Source of the DNA: CAKTOF01 sp964544345
GTDB taxonomy: Bacteria; Bacillota; Clostridia; Oscillospirales; Oscillospiraceae
Reading direction: 5' to 3'
Length of the DNA: 12,894 nucleotides
Assembly: GCA_964544345.1 (NCBI GenBank)
Contig: CAZJBT010000054.1
Span: 1 to 12,894 of the forward strand
Shown here: positions 1 through 6,916 of the stretch, piece after piece
How positions within the stretch are numbered: the stretch's first letter is position 1
How the letters are laid out: every line of letters starts with the position of its first letter
Notes under the pieces: generated by a model
Database searches by the model: none
The model's input: the letters and a program-made list of their open reading frames with translations, nothing else
What the model was told of the DNA's origin: nothing
Program-made: the position numbers and the translations under genes

Positions 1-159
1 TCCCTCGTCACGGATGTGCCATGGCGTCTGAAAGTCCGGCTCGCCGATGCCGAGCGAAATGGCATCCGGCATGTCTGCGAGAATATCAAAGAACTTGCGG
101 ATCCCAGATGGCTGGAGCGACTGAGCCCGCTCGCTCAGGACGGAAGTATAGTCTATCAT
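1..159 (-). CDS. PLP-dependent class I/II aminotransferase, N-terminal part (runs off the left edge)
   Basis: The minus frame starting with ATG at 159 stays open to the window edge and gives 53 residues. They include ISLGIGEPDFQTPWHIRDEG, the hallmark N-terminal stretch of fold-type I aminotransferases related to aspartate and aromatic aminotransferases. The PLP lysine and the rest of the enzyme lie outside the window, so the amino acid substrate cannot be told. The ATG overlaps the TGA of the upstream Lrp-type regulator (ATGA overlap), so the two are very likely co-transcribed and translationally coupled. Pairing of an Lrp/AsnC regulator with an aminotransferase suggests control of amino acid breakdown or synthesis in response to an amino acid; that link is inferred. 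The start is well fixed by the overlap and by the family's usual N-terminus. Confidence 0.88.
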   Translation of the reverse strand, partial: MIDYTSVLSERAQSLQPSGIRKFFDILADMPDAISLGIGEPDFQTPWHIRDEG

Positions 160-647
160 ACGAAAATCGGCCTTTCTTTCTGTTCTTTCCGCGGCTGGAA
201 AATCGTAGACTTTTCCTTATACTTCTTCAGAATAAAATGCGTCGCGGTTCCGGTCACGCCCTCGATCGGCGCGAGCTTCTGGCTGACGAACAGCGCGACC
301 TGCTTGAGCGTATGGCCGGTGATCATGACCATGAAGTCATAGCCGCCCGAGATCAGATACATATTTTCGACCTCGGGATATTGATAGATGCGCTCGGCGA
401 TCCGGTCATACCCATTCTCGCTCTGCGGCGTAACGTGCACCTCAATAAGCGCCGTCACGGTCTCATCCGTAGTCTTTTCCCAGTCGATCAGCGCCTTATA
501 GCCAAGGATATATCGCTCTGACTCCAGCCCAGCAATCTGCTCGCTGACCTCCTGTTCAGAGACGCCGCAGTAGGCAGCAAGCTGCGCATGAGAAAGCGTA
601 CAGTCATTCTCGAGGAGCTTGAGCAGCTTTACATTACAATTTTCCAT
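156..647 (-). CDS. Lrp/AsnC family transcriptional regulator
   Basis: 163 residues, the usual length for the family. A winged helix-turn-helix lies at about residues 5-50 (SHAQLAAYCGVSEQEV followed by the recognition region). An RAM/AsnC ligand-binding and oligomerisation domain lies at about 62-143, including the conserved SGGYDFMVMI stretch near 100-109. A basic tail of about 20 residues (KKYKEKS to KERPIFV) extends past the RAM domain. Such proteins bind DNA as dimers to octamers and respond to amino acids. The start at 647 follows a good GGAGG with suitable spacing. The gene leads an operon with the downstream aminotransferase through an ATGA overlap, so it probably regulates that enzyme and possibly itself. 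The ligand cannot be inferred from sequence. Confidence 0.93.
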   Translation of the reverse strand: MENCNVKLLKLLENDCTLSHAQLAAYCGVSEQEVSEQIAGLESERYILGYKALIDWEKTTDETVTALIEVHVTPQSENGYDRIAERIYQYPEVENMYLISGGYDFMVMITGHTLKQVALFVSQKLAPIEGVTGTATHFILKKYKEKSTIFQPRKEQKERPIFV

Positions 648-680
648 ATCAAATCCTCCATTTCAATCGGATTAACGTTC

Positions 681-709
681 ATTATACCCCATATGAAGTT
701 TCATTGCAA
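681..709 (-). promoter_or_regulatory. Sigma-A-type promoter of the Lrp-aminotransferase operon
   Basis: Read on the minus strand, TTGCAA (704-709), a 17-bp spacer and a perfect TATAAT (681-686) lie about 35 bp upstream of the regulator's start codon. This is one of the best promoter matches in the window. AT-rich sequence around it could hold an autoregulatory Lrp site, but no clear operator repeat was identified. Confidence 0.72.
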
Positions 710-792
710 ATAACTTTGTTACGAAGCTCATACGATAAAATGCATACTTTGCGGTCATTTTGCCAATACTACCACCGAAATCCACATGAAAT

Positions 793-798
793 GGGAGG
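793..798 (+). promoter_or_regulatory. Ribosome binding site deciding the DUF378 start
   Basis: GGGAGG lies 8 bases before ATG 807. The alternative ATG at 786 lies upstream of this site and has no such element in front of it. Confidence 0.8.
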
Positions 799-806
799 TC
801 ATTGCA

Positions 807-1016
807 ATGGACACAACCGCATTAATTCTGGCGATCATCGGCGCCATCAACTGGGGGCTGGTCGGAATCTTCAAATTTGATTTGGTTGCCTGGATTTTCG
901 GCGGGCAGACGGCGGGCTTTTCCCGTGTGATCTACACGCTGGTCGGTCTGGCCGGTCTGTGGTGCATCTCGCTGCTGTTCCGAAAAAACTCCGCGTCCGA
1001 GCACGACGGGATGTAG
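807..1016 (+). CDS. DUF378 family small membrane protein
   Basis: 69 residues with two hydrophobic helices at about 5-22 and 42-58. The sequence ALILAIIGAINWGLVGIF, then the FDLVAWIFG motif and a second helix beginning SRVIYTLVGLAGLW, is the signature of DUF378 (YuzA-like) inner-membrane proteins. Their function is unknown. The start at 807 is preferred over the in-frame ATG at 786 because GGGAGG (793-798) sits 8 bases before it and the family begins right at the first helix. The gene stands alone on the plus strand, diverging from the Lrp operon, and is followed at once by a strong terminator. No convincing promoter was picked out in the roughly 100 bases upstream. Confidence 0.9.
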   Translation: MDTTALILAIIGAINWGLVGIFKFDLVAWIFGGQTAGFSRVIYTLVGLAGLWCISLLFRKNSASEHDGM

Positions 1017-1028
1017 GCCAGACGTAAA

Positions 1029-1070
1029 AAGGAGCTGTTGCAAAACAAATGCAACAGCTCCTTATTCTTT
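1029..1070. terminator. Intrinsic terminator, probably bidirectional
   Basis: A perfect 13-bp stem (AAGGAGCTGTTGC, 1029-1041, with its complement at 1051-1063) encloses a 9-base loop. A T-rich run (attctttt) follows on the plus strand. On the minus strand the stem is followed by a T run from the As at 1026-1030. It can end the DUF378 transcript and the convergent BIG2 gene. Confidence 0.9.
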
Positions 1071-1127
1071 TCCCTGTTACAGAGAAAGCATCCAGATCAT
1101 CATGTACCTGCGCGTTTTACAACGCGC

Positions 1128-2336
1128 TTACTCTATACAGCGGACGATGCAGGTGTACGTTGCGCTGCCGACGATAGCACTGACGCGCGCAGTGCCGCTG
1201 CCAACTGCGGTCACGGTATTGCCATCCACGGTGCAGACACTCTCGTCGGAGGTCGACCAGGTGACGGTACCATCAAAGCCGTCAAGCGTAAGACGGAACG
1301 ACTCGTTCTCGAGGTAGTGCAGCGTCACGTCCTCGTGGCTGATGGTGTACCGGCCGTTCTCGGCCGTCTCAGACCCCTCTGATCCTGTGCCGGGCGAGTT
1401 GATAAAGTTGCAGCGGACAATACAGGTATAGGTCTTTCCATTGAGCGTAGCATGGACATTGGTGGTACCGGAGGCGACAGCCGTTACCTTTCCATCATCC
1501 GTCACCGAGACGATCTCAGGATCTTCGCTCTCCCAGACGACCTCGTCGCCGTCGAGCGTATTGCTCAGGCGGAGCGTGGTATACTCGCCCGCGCTGAAGA
1601 ATGTGATGTCTTCTGCACTGATCGAGTGCTGTGCATCAGGATCAGACTGCGCAGGCTGGTCGAGCGCGTCGGTATCAATGACACACGTCGCGGTATAGGC
1701 GCCGCAGGTGGCAGAAATCGTCACGTCCCCGGCCGCTTCAAAAATGGTGACGATGCCATCGTCAGAAACCGCGCAGGACATTGGATTGCTCGACGACCAG
1801 ACGATCTCATCGGTGCAGTCGGCAGGTTCCACAACGGCGGTCAGGCGGAGCTTCTCCCCCGCCTCCGACGGCGTATAGTTTTCCGGATCGAGCGATATCC
1901 CGGTACAGAGCACGCTCTGCTGCTCCCCACCGATCTCGCCGCCCGCGCTGAGCTGGTCGGCATCCTGCTCTCCGCCCGTACCGTTCTCGCCGTCAGCGGG
2001 ATCGAGAGGGAGCGTCACCGAGCCGCCATCCGGCTCCTTGATGTCGAACACACCTGCCCGGCTGAGCAGGAACAGGACAAAAATGATCACCGCGAGCGCC
2101 AGAATGAGGCACGTCAGCACAACCAGCCACTTCGGGATCGAGCTGCTTGACGGCGCGACACGCGCGCCGGTGCGGCGGCGCGGACGCTTCTCCCCCTGCG
2201 CAGGGCGGCGCACCGGATCCGGCTCGGAGAGGTACTCCTCCTCATCCGGCAGAACCTCACTGTGCCCGCAGAGCGGACATTTTTCCTCAAGAGCGGGATA
2301 CTCCATCCCGCAATATCTGCATATTTTAGTTTCCAT
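1128..2336 (-). CDS. Zinc-ribbon, single-pass membrane protein with three BIG2-like Ig domains
   Basis: 402 residues. The N-terminus is a zinc ribbon with C6-x2-C9 and C20-x2-C23. An acidic then Arg-rich linker (about 32-68) leads to one transmembrane helix (about 70-92). After an acidic Gly-rich linker come three bacterial Ig-like (BIG2) repeats at about 144-222, 237-309 and 328-400. They show typical VWSSSNP / VVWESEDPEIVSV / VTWSTSDESV strands and 'G-T-A/TNV' strands. The basic linker before the helix predicts the ribbon inside and the Ig array outside. Repeats 2 and 3 both end in YTCIVRC, an unusual pair of Cys on one strand. The start at 2336 is chosen because a GGTGGGGG purine run precedes it and the ribbon begins there; an in-frame ATG at 2456 has no ribosome binding site. 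It is divergent from the kinase-like gene. Exact function unknown; a surface-binding or sensory role is inferred. Confidence 0.85.
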   Translation of the reverse strand: METKICRYCGMEYPALEEKCPLCGHSEVLPDEEEYLSEPDPVRRPAQGEKRPRRRTGARVAPSSSSIPKWLVVLTCLILALAVIIFVLFLLSRAGVFDIKEPDGGSVTLPLDPADGENGTGGEQDADQLSAGGEIGGEQQSVLCTGISLDPENYTPSEAGEKLRLTAVVEPADCTDEIVWSSSNPMSCAVSDDGIVTIFEAAGDVTISATCGAYTATCVIDTDALDQPAQSDPDAQHSISAEDITFFSAGEYTTLRLSNTLDGDEVVWESEDPEIVSVTDDGKVTAVASGTTNVHATLNGKTYTCIVRCNFINSPGTGSEGSETAENGRYTISHEDVTLHYLENESFRLTLDGFDGTVTWSTSDESVCTVDGNTVTAVGSGTARVSAIVGSATYTCIVRCIE

Positions 2337-2487
2337 AATACCCCCACCTTCATTACAACAGTCAAAAACGAACAGGCATCCACCGCATTGCTGGCTGCCC
2401 TGATCCAAAGGCTGGAAAAATTCATATTTCAACAAACTAACACACAAGACACACATACAAACGCGTAAATTCGTTCCACTTTCGGTT

Positions 2488-2496
2488 ATTATAACA
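2488..2496 (-). promoter_or_regulatory. Extended -10 promoter of the BIG2 gene
   Basis: On the minus strand TGT-TATAAT gives a perfect -10 with the TGn extension, which can compensate for the absence of a good -35. It would yield a leader of about 145 bases before the ATG at 2336. Confidence 0.55.
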
Positions 2497-2527
2497 CAAA
2501 ATGCAAACGCCGTACACTGTTATCGTA

Positions 2528-2556
2528 TTGCTTTTTTTTGAAAAATAGCTTAAAAT
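2528..2556 (+). promoter_or_regulatory. Promoter of the kinase-like/FN3 gene
   Basis: TTGCTT (2528-2533), 17 bp, TAAAAT (2551-2556). Transcription would begin near 2563, just before the AGGAGG at 2574-2579, giving a short leader. This also argues against the TTG at 2538 as start, since that codon lies inside the promoter. Confidence 0.55.
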
Positions 2557-2573
2557 GTGTTTTGATTGTATCA

Positions 2574-2579
2574 AGGAGG
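2574..2579 (+). promoter_or_regulatory. Ribosome binding site deciding the kinase-like gene's start
   Basis: A perfect AGGAGG with a 9-base spacer to ATG 2589. The in-frame TTG at 2538 has no ribosome binding site and would translate through this one. Confidence 0.85.
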
Positions 2580-2588
2580 CGATTGCCG

Positions 2589-5246
2589 ATGCCTATTCCG
2601 TCCCCCGGGGCTCCGTTCTCAGAACGGTATGAAATCCTCTCAGAGCTTGGTGTTGGCTCGAGCGGAACGACCTACCGCGCGCGGGACTCCGCCAGCGGAC
2701 ACCCGCTGATTCTCAAGCACATCCCCATACCAGCGTCAGAAGCGCAGGTACAGGCATTGATTTTCTCCGGCGCCGCCGGCAACGAAGACGAGGTGCAACG
2801 CTACTATGAGCGCATCGTGACCGACCTGACCGGCGAGATCTCCCTCGCCCAAAAGCTGGCCGGCTCCGGCTGTTATCTTCCCTTCCGCGACATCCAGGTC
2901 GACCAGCGCGAGGACGCCATCGGATACGACGTTTATCTTGTTGCAGAGTTCTGTCAGACGCTGCCTACCTTTCTAGCCGCACACGAAATCACTGTGCTCG
3001 ACGCGCTCAATCTCGGCCTTGACATCTGCGGCTGCCTGCAGGCGCTGCATGAGAACGGCCTGATGTTCCACAACCTCAAGCCAGAGAATATCTATCGTAC
3101 GTCCAAGGGGACATTCCTCCTTGCCGATCTCGGTCTGACGAGGCTCGACGAGCTGCCGTATGCGTCCCTGCCGGACTCACGGTTCGGGTCGTATGCCGCG
3201 CCGGAATACGCCGATATCCTATCGCCGCTCAACTTGACGTCGGAGCTGTATTCGCTTGGCATGATCCTCTACCGGATCTTCAATGGCAACCACGCGCCAT
3301 TTGTCGACGAAGAGACTTCCTTCCGTGCAGCCGACGCAATGCGTCTCGAGGGAAAGGAGCTGCCCGCCCCGCTCTACGCGGACTATGAGCTTTCCGCCAT
3401 CATCTGCAAAGCGTGCGCGTTCAAGCCAGAGGATCGTTACCAGACGCCGGAGGAATTCCGCCAGGCTCTCACGCTGTACATGAAGCGCAATCTGATTTCC
3501 AACGCGCCGATCGCGCCGCCCATTATTGCCGATCCGGACGTGCAGCTCTCGCGTGAGCTTGCCGCGGAGGACGTTGCGCCGATCCGCTTCGCCGACGTCG
3601 ACGCGCTTGACGAGACGTTTATCGAGCACTTCTCTCCGGTCGCGGGCGATTCTCCGCCGACTCCTGTGCCGCCGGATGATGCGGATACGCCCTACATCGA
3701 GCCGGATGAGCCGAAGGCGCCGCCAAAGCGAAAGCTGAGAGCTTGGATCCCGCTTCTGATCGTTTTGCTTGCCGCAGCGGGTCTTGTCGTCTGGTGGTTC
3801 TTGCTGCGCGGGGACACCGTGGAGGTGCGCACCCTTGGCTCCACAGAAAAAGGTGTGGACTTCATTACCGTCTATCTCGACTGCGACGCCGGCGAGGCAG
3901 ACCTCGAGGTCACCTGTTCGGACGCCTACGGCAACACATTCCGTCAGCCGTACAGCGGCACGACGTATACCTTTGAAGATCTCTCTCCGGAGACGTCCTA
4001 TACGATCGAGCTGACCGCAAAAGACCGGTCACGCGTCACCGGCTCGTCATCTATTCTGGTCACGACGGCCGCGGTCACACAGATCGTCAGCTTCTCCGCA
4101 GGAGACATCAGCGGAACAAGCGCCGAGCTTTCACTCGTCGTCAGCGGCCCGGAACCGGAGAGCTGGTCAGTCTCGTATTCCGCCAGCAACGGCGACAGCG
4201 GCACGTTCACCTGCCGCAGCCATAACCTGAGCCTGCAGGATCTAGTGCCGAACACGACCTACACCTTTACCCTTGAGCTGGCCGACGGCTATGTTGTCGA
4301 GGGCGAAATGAGCTGCTCCTTCACCACCGTCGCCAGCGCGACACTTACCAGCTTTGAGACGGCGGAAGTCACGATGGAATCCGTCACGCTCGTCTGGGAA
4401 TACGAGGGCGCGACCGATTTTTGGGCCGTGACTTGCTCCGGCAGCGACGGCTCGACCGACTCGCTTGAGACAGTCGAAGGCACTGCGGTCTTTACCGGCC
4501 TGACGCCCGGCGTGACATACACGTTCACGCTCGATTGCGCGGGGCTGCAGGTCTCCTCGCTTTCGACCTGCACGGTGACGACGCCAACTGGTTTTGTCAC
4601 TGGCATGACGGCCTCCGCCCTGAGCTCCACCAGCGTGCAGCTCTCGTGGGAGTACGAGGGCGAGCAGACCGGTGAGGACTGGATGGTCATTTACTCCGTC
4701 GGCAGCAGCGAGCCGATCCGCTCCGTGGTCACTACGGCGGAGCAGACAATGACGCTGACCGGCCTGATCCCGAACGCGGATTACTCCTTTGAGCTGGCAA
4801 CGGCCTCTGGCGTCAAGCTGCAGGGCAAAGCGTCGGCAGAGGTCACGATGCCAGAGGCGGAAACGTTCACCGATCTGGGTCTGGACAGCGCGTTCATCGG
4901 ACTTTTTCTTGAGCCGTCGTCTTCTAGCTGGACTTACCGCGATCTGGCTGAGAGCCGATCGGAGTTCCTGCCGTCTGAATCCATTGCCTTCGCGGTACAG
5001 GCCATCAACGGCGTACAGGCAGACGACGTCGAGGTCGAGGCGCTCTATGTGATTCGTGACAGCGCCGGCGATCCAGTCGACTATTATGCACACACCTACC
5101 AGTGGAACAGCATTTGGTCGAACGACCTGCACGTCGGCTCACTCGAGCGCACGCCGCAGACTCCTGGCACCTACACGCTGGAGATCTACTTCAACGGACA
5201 GATCCTTCGCAGCAAGGAATTCCAAATCGTTGAATCGCTCTCCTGA
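2589..5246 (+). CDS. Membrane protein with Ser/Thr kinase-like domain (probable pseudokinase) and four FN3 domains
   Basis: 885 residues. The kinase fold spans about 14-300: Gly loop LGVGSSGTTY (20-29), ATP lysine K43, catalytic loop FHNLKPEN (160-167), DLG at 180-182, APE at 204-206 and helix F SELYSLGMILY. The catalytic loop aligns to HRDLKPEN with Asp replaced by N162 and His by F160. The helix F Asp is Glu (E219). Loss of the HRD Asp predicts no or weak phosphotransfer, though nucleotide binding may remain. A Pro/acidic linker (about 350-380), a basic patch and a transmembrane helix (about 385-406) follow. Four FN3-like domains lie at about 413-495, 498-581, 585-666 and 669-755, each with a 'L.P...Y.F.L' strand. 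A C-terminal domain (about 757-885) is not recognised. It resembles PASTA-type receptor kinases with FN3 in place of PASTA. The regulatory target is unknown. Confidence 0.88.
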   Translation: MPIPSPGAPFSERYEILSELGVGSSGTTYRARDSASGHPLILKHIPIPASEAQVQALIFSGAAGNEDEVQRYYERIVTDLTGEISLAQKLAGSGCYLPFRDIQVDQREDAIGYDVYLVAEFCQTLPTFLAAHEITVLDALNLGLDICGCLQALHENGLMFHNLKPENIYRTSKGTFLLADLGLTRLDELPYASLPDSRFGSYAAPEYADILSPLNLTSELYSLGMILYRIFNGNHAPFVDEETSFRAADAMRLEGKELPAPLYADYELSAIICKACAFKPEDRYQTPEEFRQALTLYMKRNLISNAPIAPPIIADPDVQLSRELAAEDVAPIRFADVDALDETFIEHFSPVAGDSPPTPVPPDDADTPYIEPDEPKAPPKRKLRAWIPLLIVLLAAAGLVVWWFLLRGDTVEVRTLGSTEKGVDFITVYLDCDAGEADLEVTCSDAYGNTFRQPYSGTTYTFEDLSPETSYTIELTAKDRSRVTGSSSILVTTAAVTQIVSFSAGDISGTSAELSLVVSGPEPESWSVSYSASNGDSGTFTCRSHNLSLQDLVPNTTYTFTLELADGYVVEGEMSCSFTTVASATLTSFETAEVTMESVTLVWEYEGATDFWAVTCSGSDGSTDSLETVEGTAVFTGLTPGVTYTFTLDCAGLQVSSLSTCTVTTPTGFVTGMTASALSSTSVQLSWEYEGEQTGEDWMVIYSVGSSEPIRSVVTTAEQTMTLTGLIPNADYSFELATASGVKLQGKASAEVTMPEAETFTDLGLDSAFIGLFLEPSSSSWTYRDLAESRSEFLPSESIAFAVQAINGVQADDVEVEALYVIRDSAGDPVDYYAHTYQWNSIWSNDLHVGSLERTPQTPGTYTLEIYFNGQILRSKEFQIVESLS

Positions 5247-5264
5247 TCCCCGATTTTGCAGCGA

Positions 5265-5302
5265 AAAGGGACGCTTCCACAGAAGCGTCCCTTTCTTTTT
5301 TA
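5265..5302 (+). terminator. Intrinsic terminator after the kinase-like/FN3 gene
   Basis: A 13-bp stem (AAAGGGACGCTTC, 5265-5277, with 5282-5294) has a 4-base loop and is followed by a T-rich run (ctttttttat). It starts 18 bases after the stop codon. Confidence 0.92.
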
Positions 5303-5386
5303 TACTTAACAGCCTTCTGGTATCGTCTGTCCATCTCATCGCTCAGATGCCGAATGCGTTCTTTTACTTTGATCGAAATGGATCAT

Positions 5387-5440
5387 TTTAGGAAAAAACA
5401 ACAAGGCAGAGCGGCAGATAACCGATCCTGCCGCCCTGCC
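5387..5440 (-). terminator. Intrinsic terminator of the MBOAT-DHHW operon
   Basis: On the minus strand a 13-position GC-rich stem (5428-5440 with 5405-5417, one mismatch) encloses a 10-base loop and is followed by ttgttgtttttt. It lies 18 bases beyond the DHHW stop codon. About 85 bases between this and the plus-strand terminator at 5302 show no feature. Confidence 0.88.
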
Positions 5441-5458
5441 CTACTTCTATTATCCTGC

Positions 5459-6907
5459 TCAACTGTCCGCGCCGACAAGGCGGTTCAGCCAGGAGATATA
5501 ATAGATGTTGTTGATCATAAACGGATAGTCGAGCACGATCACGTCGTCGACCTCCTGCTCTGCTGCAAAGGCGGTCAGATCGAGCGACGGCTTGCCATCC
5601 CGGTTGAATTCGCGCGGATCGACCGCGATGATCCGGCTGTAATGACTCGTCAGGAACGGGACGAACGCATTGCCGTAGGACTCCTTGACCACCAGGCAGG
5701 TACCGCCGTCTTCAACGTCCGTATCGATGATAAAGATCGGTGTGTCGCCGCTGATGAAGCAGAGGTACTTATTTGAATAATCCGGATTCAGCGTGGTGAT
5801 GACCACGTCCGATGGGATGCCGTCCGTCAGTGTGGCGTCGGCGTAATAGTGCGCGCTCGTCTCCACGATCGGCAGGTAGTAATCCACATAATCCGGGTTG
5901 TCCTTGAGCGCCTGGCTCTGCGGATAGCTCGAGGTGTAGGAATACATCGTGCCGACAAAGTTTTCGTACCGCCCCGTCTCAAATTCATCCAACTCTACCG
6001 GATCGAAGCCGGCCTCCTTGCAGAATTGGCGGTAGGCGTAGTACGCGCCGAGCGCCGTCCAGTGATGATCCGTGCGGAAGAAAACGTATTCGTCAGCATG
6101 GCGCGCTATCTCAGAATACGCGTCCACCGTGTAGACAGAGTCCTGCATCCCCTCGTAGCACGCATCGATCATACTCTTTTGGCTGTGTGAGCCGGTGTGA
6201 AAATCCTCAGGTGAATAGAATTCCCCGGAGTTCGGTGTCAGGATGGAAAACACGCGCGTTTCATCGGAGAGCGCATTGTCGATATTGTTGATCGCCTCCG
6301 CATATTCGGCGATGACGGAGTATGTCGCGGTCGGAATATCCATCGCCACGTCGCCCGCAATGATAATCGTGCTGTCGGTCGAAGTGTACTCCTCTGGATA
6401 CTCAAGCTCAGGCATCGGCTTTTCCTCTTCCGGCTGCTGGCCTTCATCCGGCTCCGTGCCGTCGGCATCCGGCGTCTGAGCCGGATCGACCGGCGGGCTC
6501 AGCGTATCTTCTGTATCGTCCGTACCGTTCGCTTCACCAACGGGCTTCTGACCCTCCATCGCAGCAGCATAGTCGTCGAGCGATACACCGCCCTGCTCGG
6601 CGTCGTTCTTGACGCCGGAGAGCACGACGCTGCCGCCGTCTGAGCCGGAATAATAGTAAAAGCCATTGAGCTTCCGGTTAAGCGCCATAAACGACTCGCG
6701 CAGCGGGAAAGTATCGGCATAATATGTCTCATAGCCAGACTGATAGCTGCCGTCAATGAGCGACGAGAGCGTCGCCTCCGGCTTTTCCGCCAGAGCGCGG
6801 TTTTCGGATACCGAAATGGTTGCGTCCGTGTCGAGCGCAGACCAGAGGCCAAACACCGCCAGGATCGCGAAAAAGCAAACCACAAGGACACAGTAGAGCT
6901 TTCTCAT
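5459..6907 (-). CDS. DHHW/AlgJ-like SGNH-type protein of a polysaccharide O-acetylation system
   Basis: 482 residues from the second of two adjacent ATGs, preferred because GAGG is 7 bases before it (4 for the first, at 6910). An N-terminal signal anchor spans about 4-23. The family-naming DHHW motif sits at 280-283 (FFRTDHHWTALGAYY). A probable nucleophile Ser at 410 lies in VVKESYGNAFVPFL, the block that supplies Ser in AlgJ/AlgX-like acetyl esterases and transferases. The protein probably acts outside the membrane, passing acetyl groups delivered by the neighbouring MBOAT protein to a polysaccharide or cell-wall glycan; the substrate is unknown. A low-complexity Asp/Glu/Pro/Gly linker (about 110-178) separates the N-terminal part from the catalytic domain. 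The gene starts 9 bases after the MBOAT stop, and its ribosome binding site overlaps that stop, so the two are co-expressed. Confidence 0.9.
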   Translation of the reverse strand: MRKLYCVLVVCFFAILAVFGLWSALDTDATISVSENRALAEKPEATLSSLIDGSYQSGYETYYADTFPLRESFMALNRKLNGFYYYSGSDGGSVVLSGVKNDAEQGGVSLDDYAAAMEGQKPVGEANGTDDTEDTLSPPVDPAQTPDADGTEPDEGQQPEEEKPMPELEYPEEYTSTDSTIIIAGDVAMDIPTATYSVIAEYAEAINNIDNALSDETRVFSILTPNSGEFYSPEDFHTGSHSQKSMIDACYEGMQDSVYTVDAYSEIARHADEYVFFRTDHHWTALGAYYAYRQFCKEAGFDPVELDEFETGRYENFVGTMYSYTSSYPQSQALKDNPDYVDYYLPIVETSAHYYADATLTDGIPSDVVITTLNPDYSNKYLCFISGDTPIFIIDTDVEDGGTCLVVKESYGNAFVPFLTSHYSRIIAVDPREFNRDGKPSLDLTAFAAEQEVDDVIVLDYPFMINNIYYISWLNRLVGADS

Positions 6908-6916
6908 CATACCACC

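Noticed and set aside
2337..2456. N-terminal extension of the BIG2 protein from ATG 2456 with extra Cys
   Set aside because: No ribosome binding site at 2456. The zinc ribbon starts naturally at 2336 after a purine-rich site, so the segment is treated as leader.
2538..2588. Upstream TTG start adding 17 residues to the kinase-like protein
   Set aside because: It has no ribosome binding site, overlaps the proposed promoter, and the AGGAGG at 2574-2579 clearly serves ATG 2589.
4242..5132. 296-residue minus-strand ORF opposite the FN3 region
   Set aside because: Arg/His-rich translation typical of an antisense frame, with no domain and no ribosome binding site. The plus frame has clear FN3 repeats.
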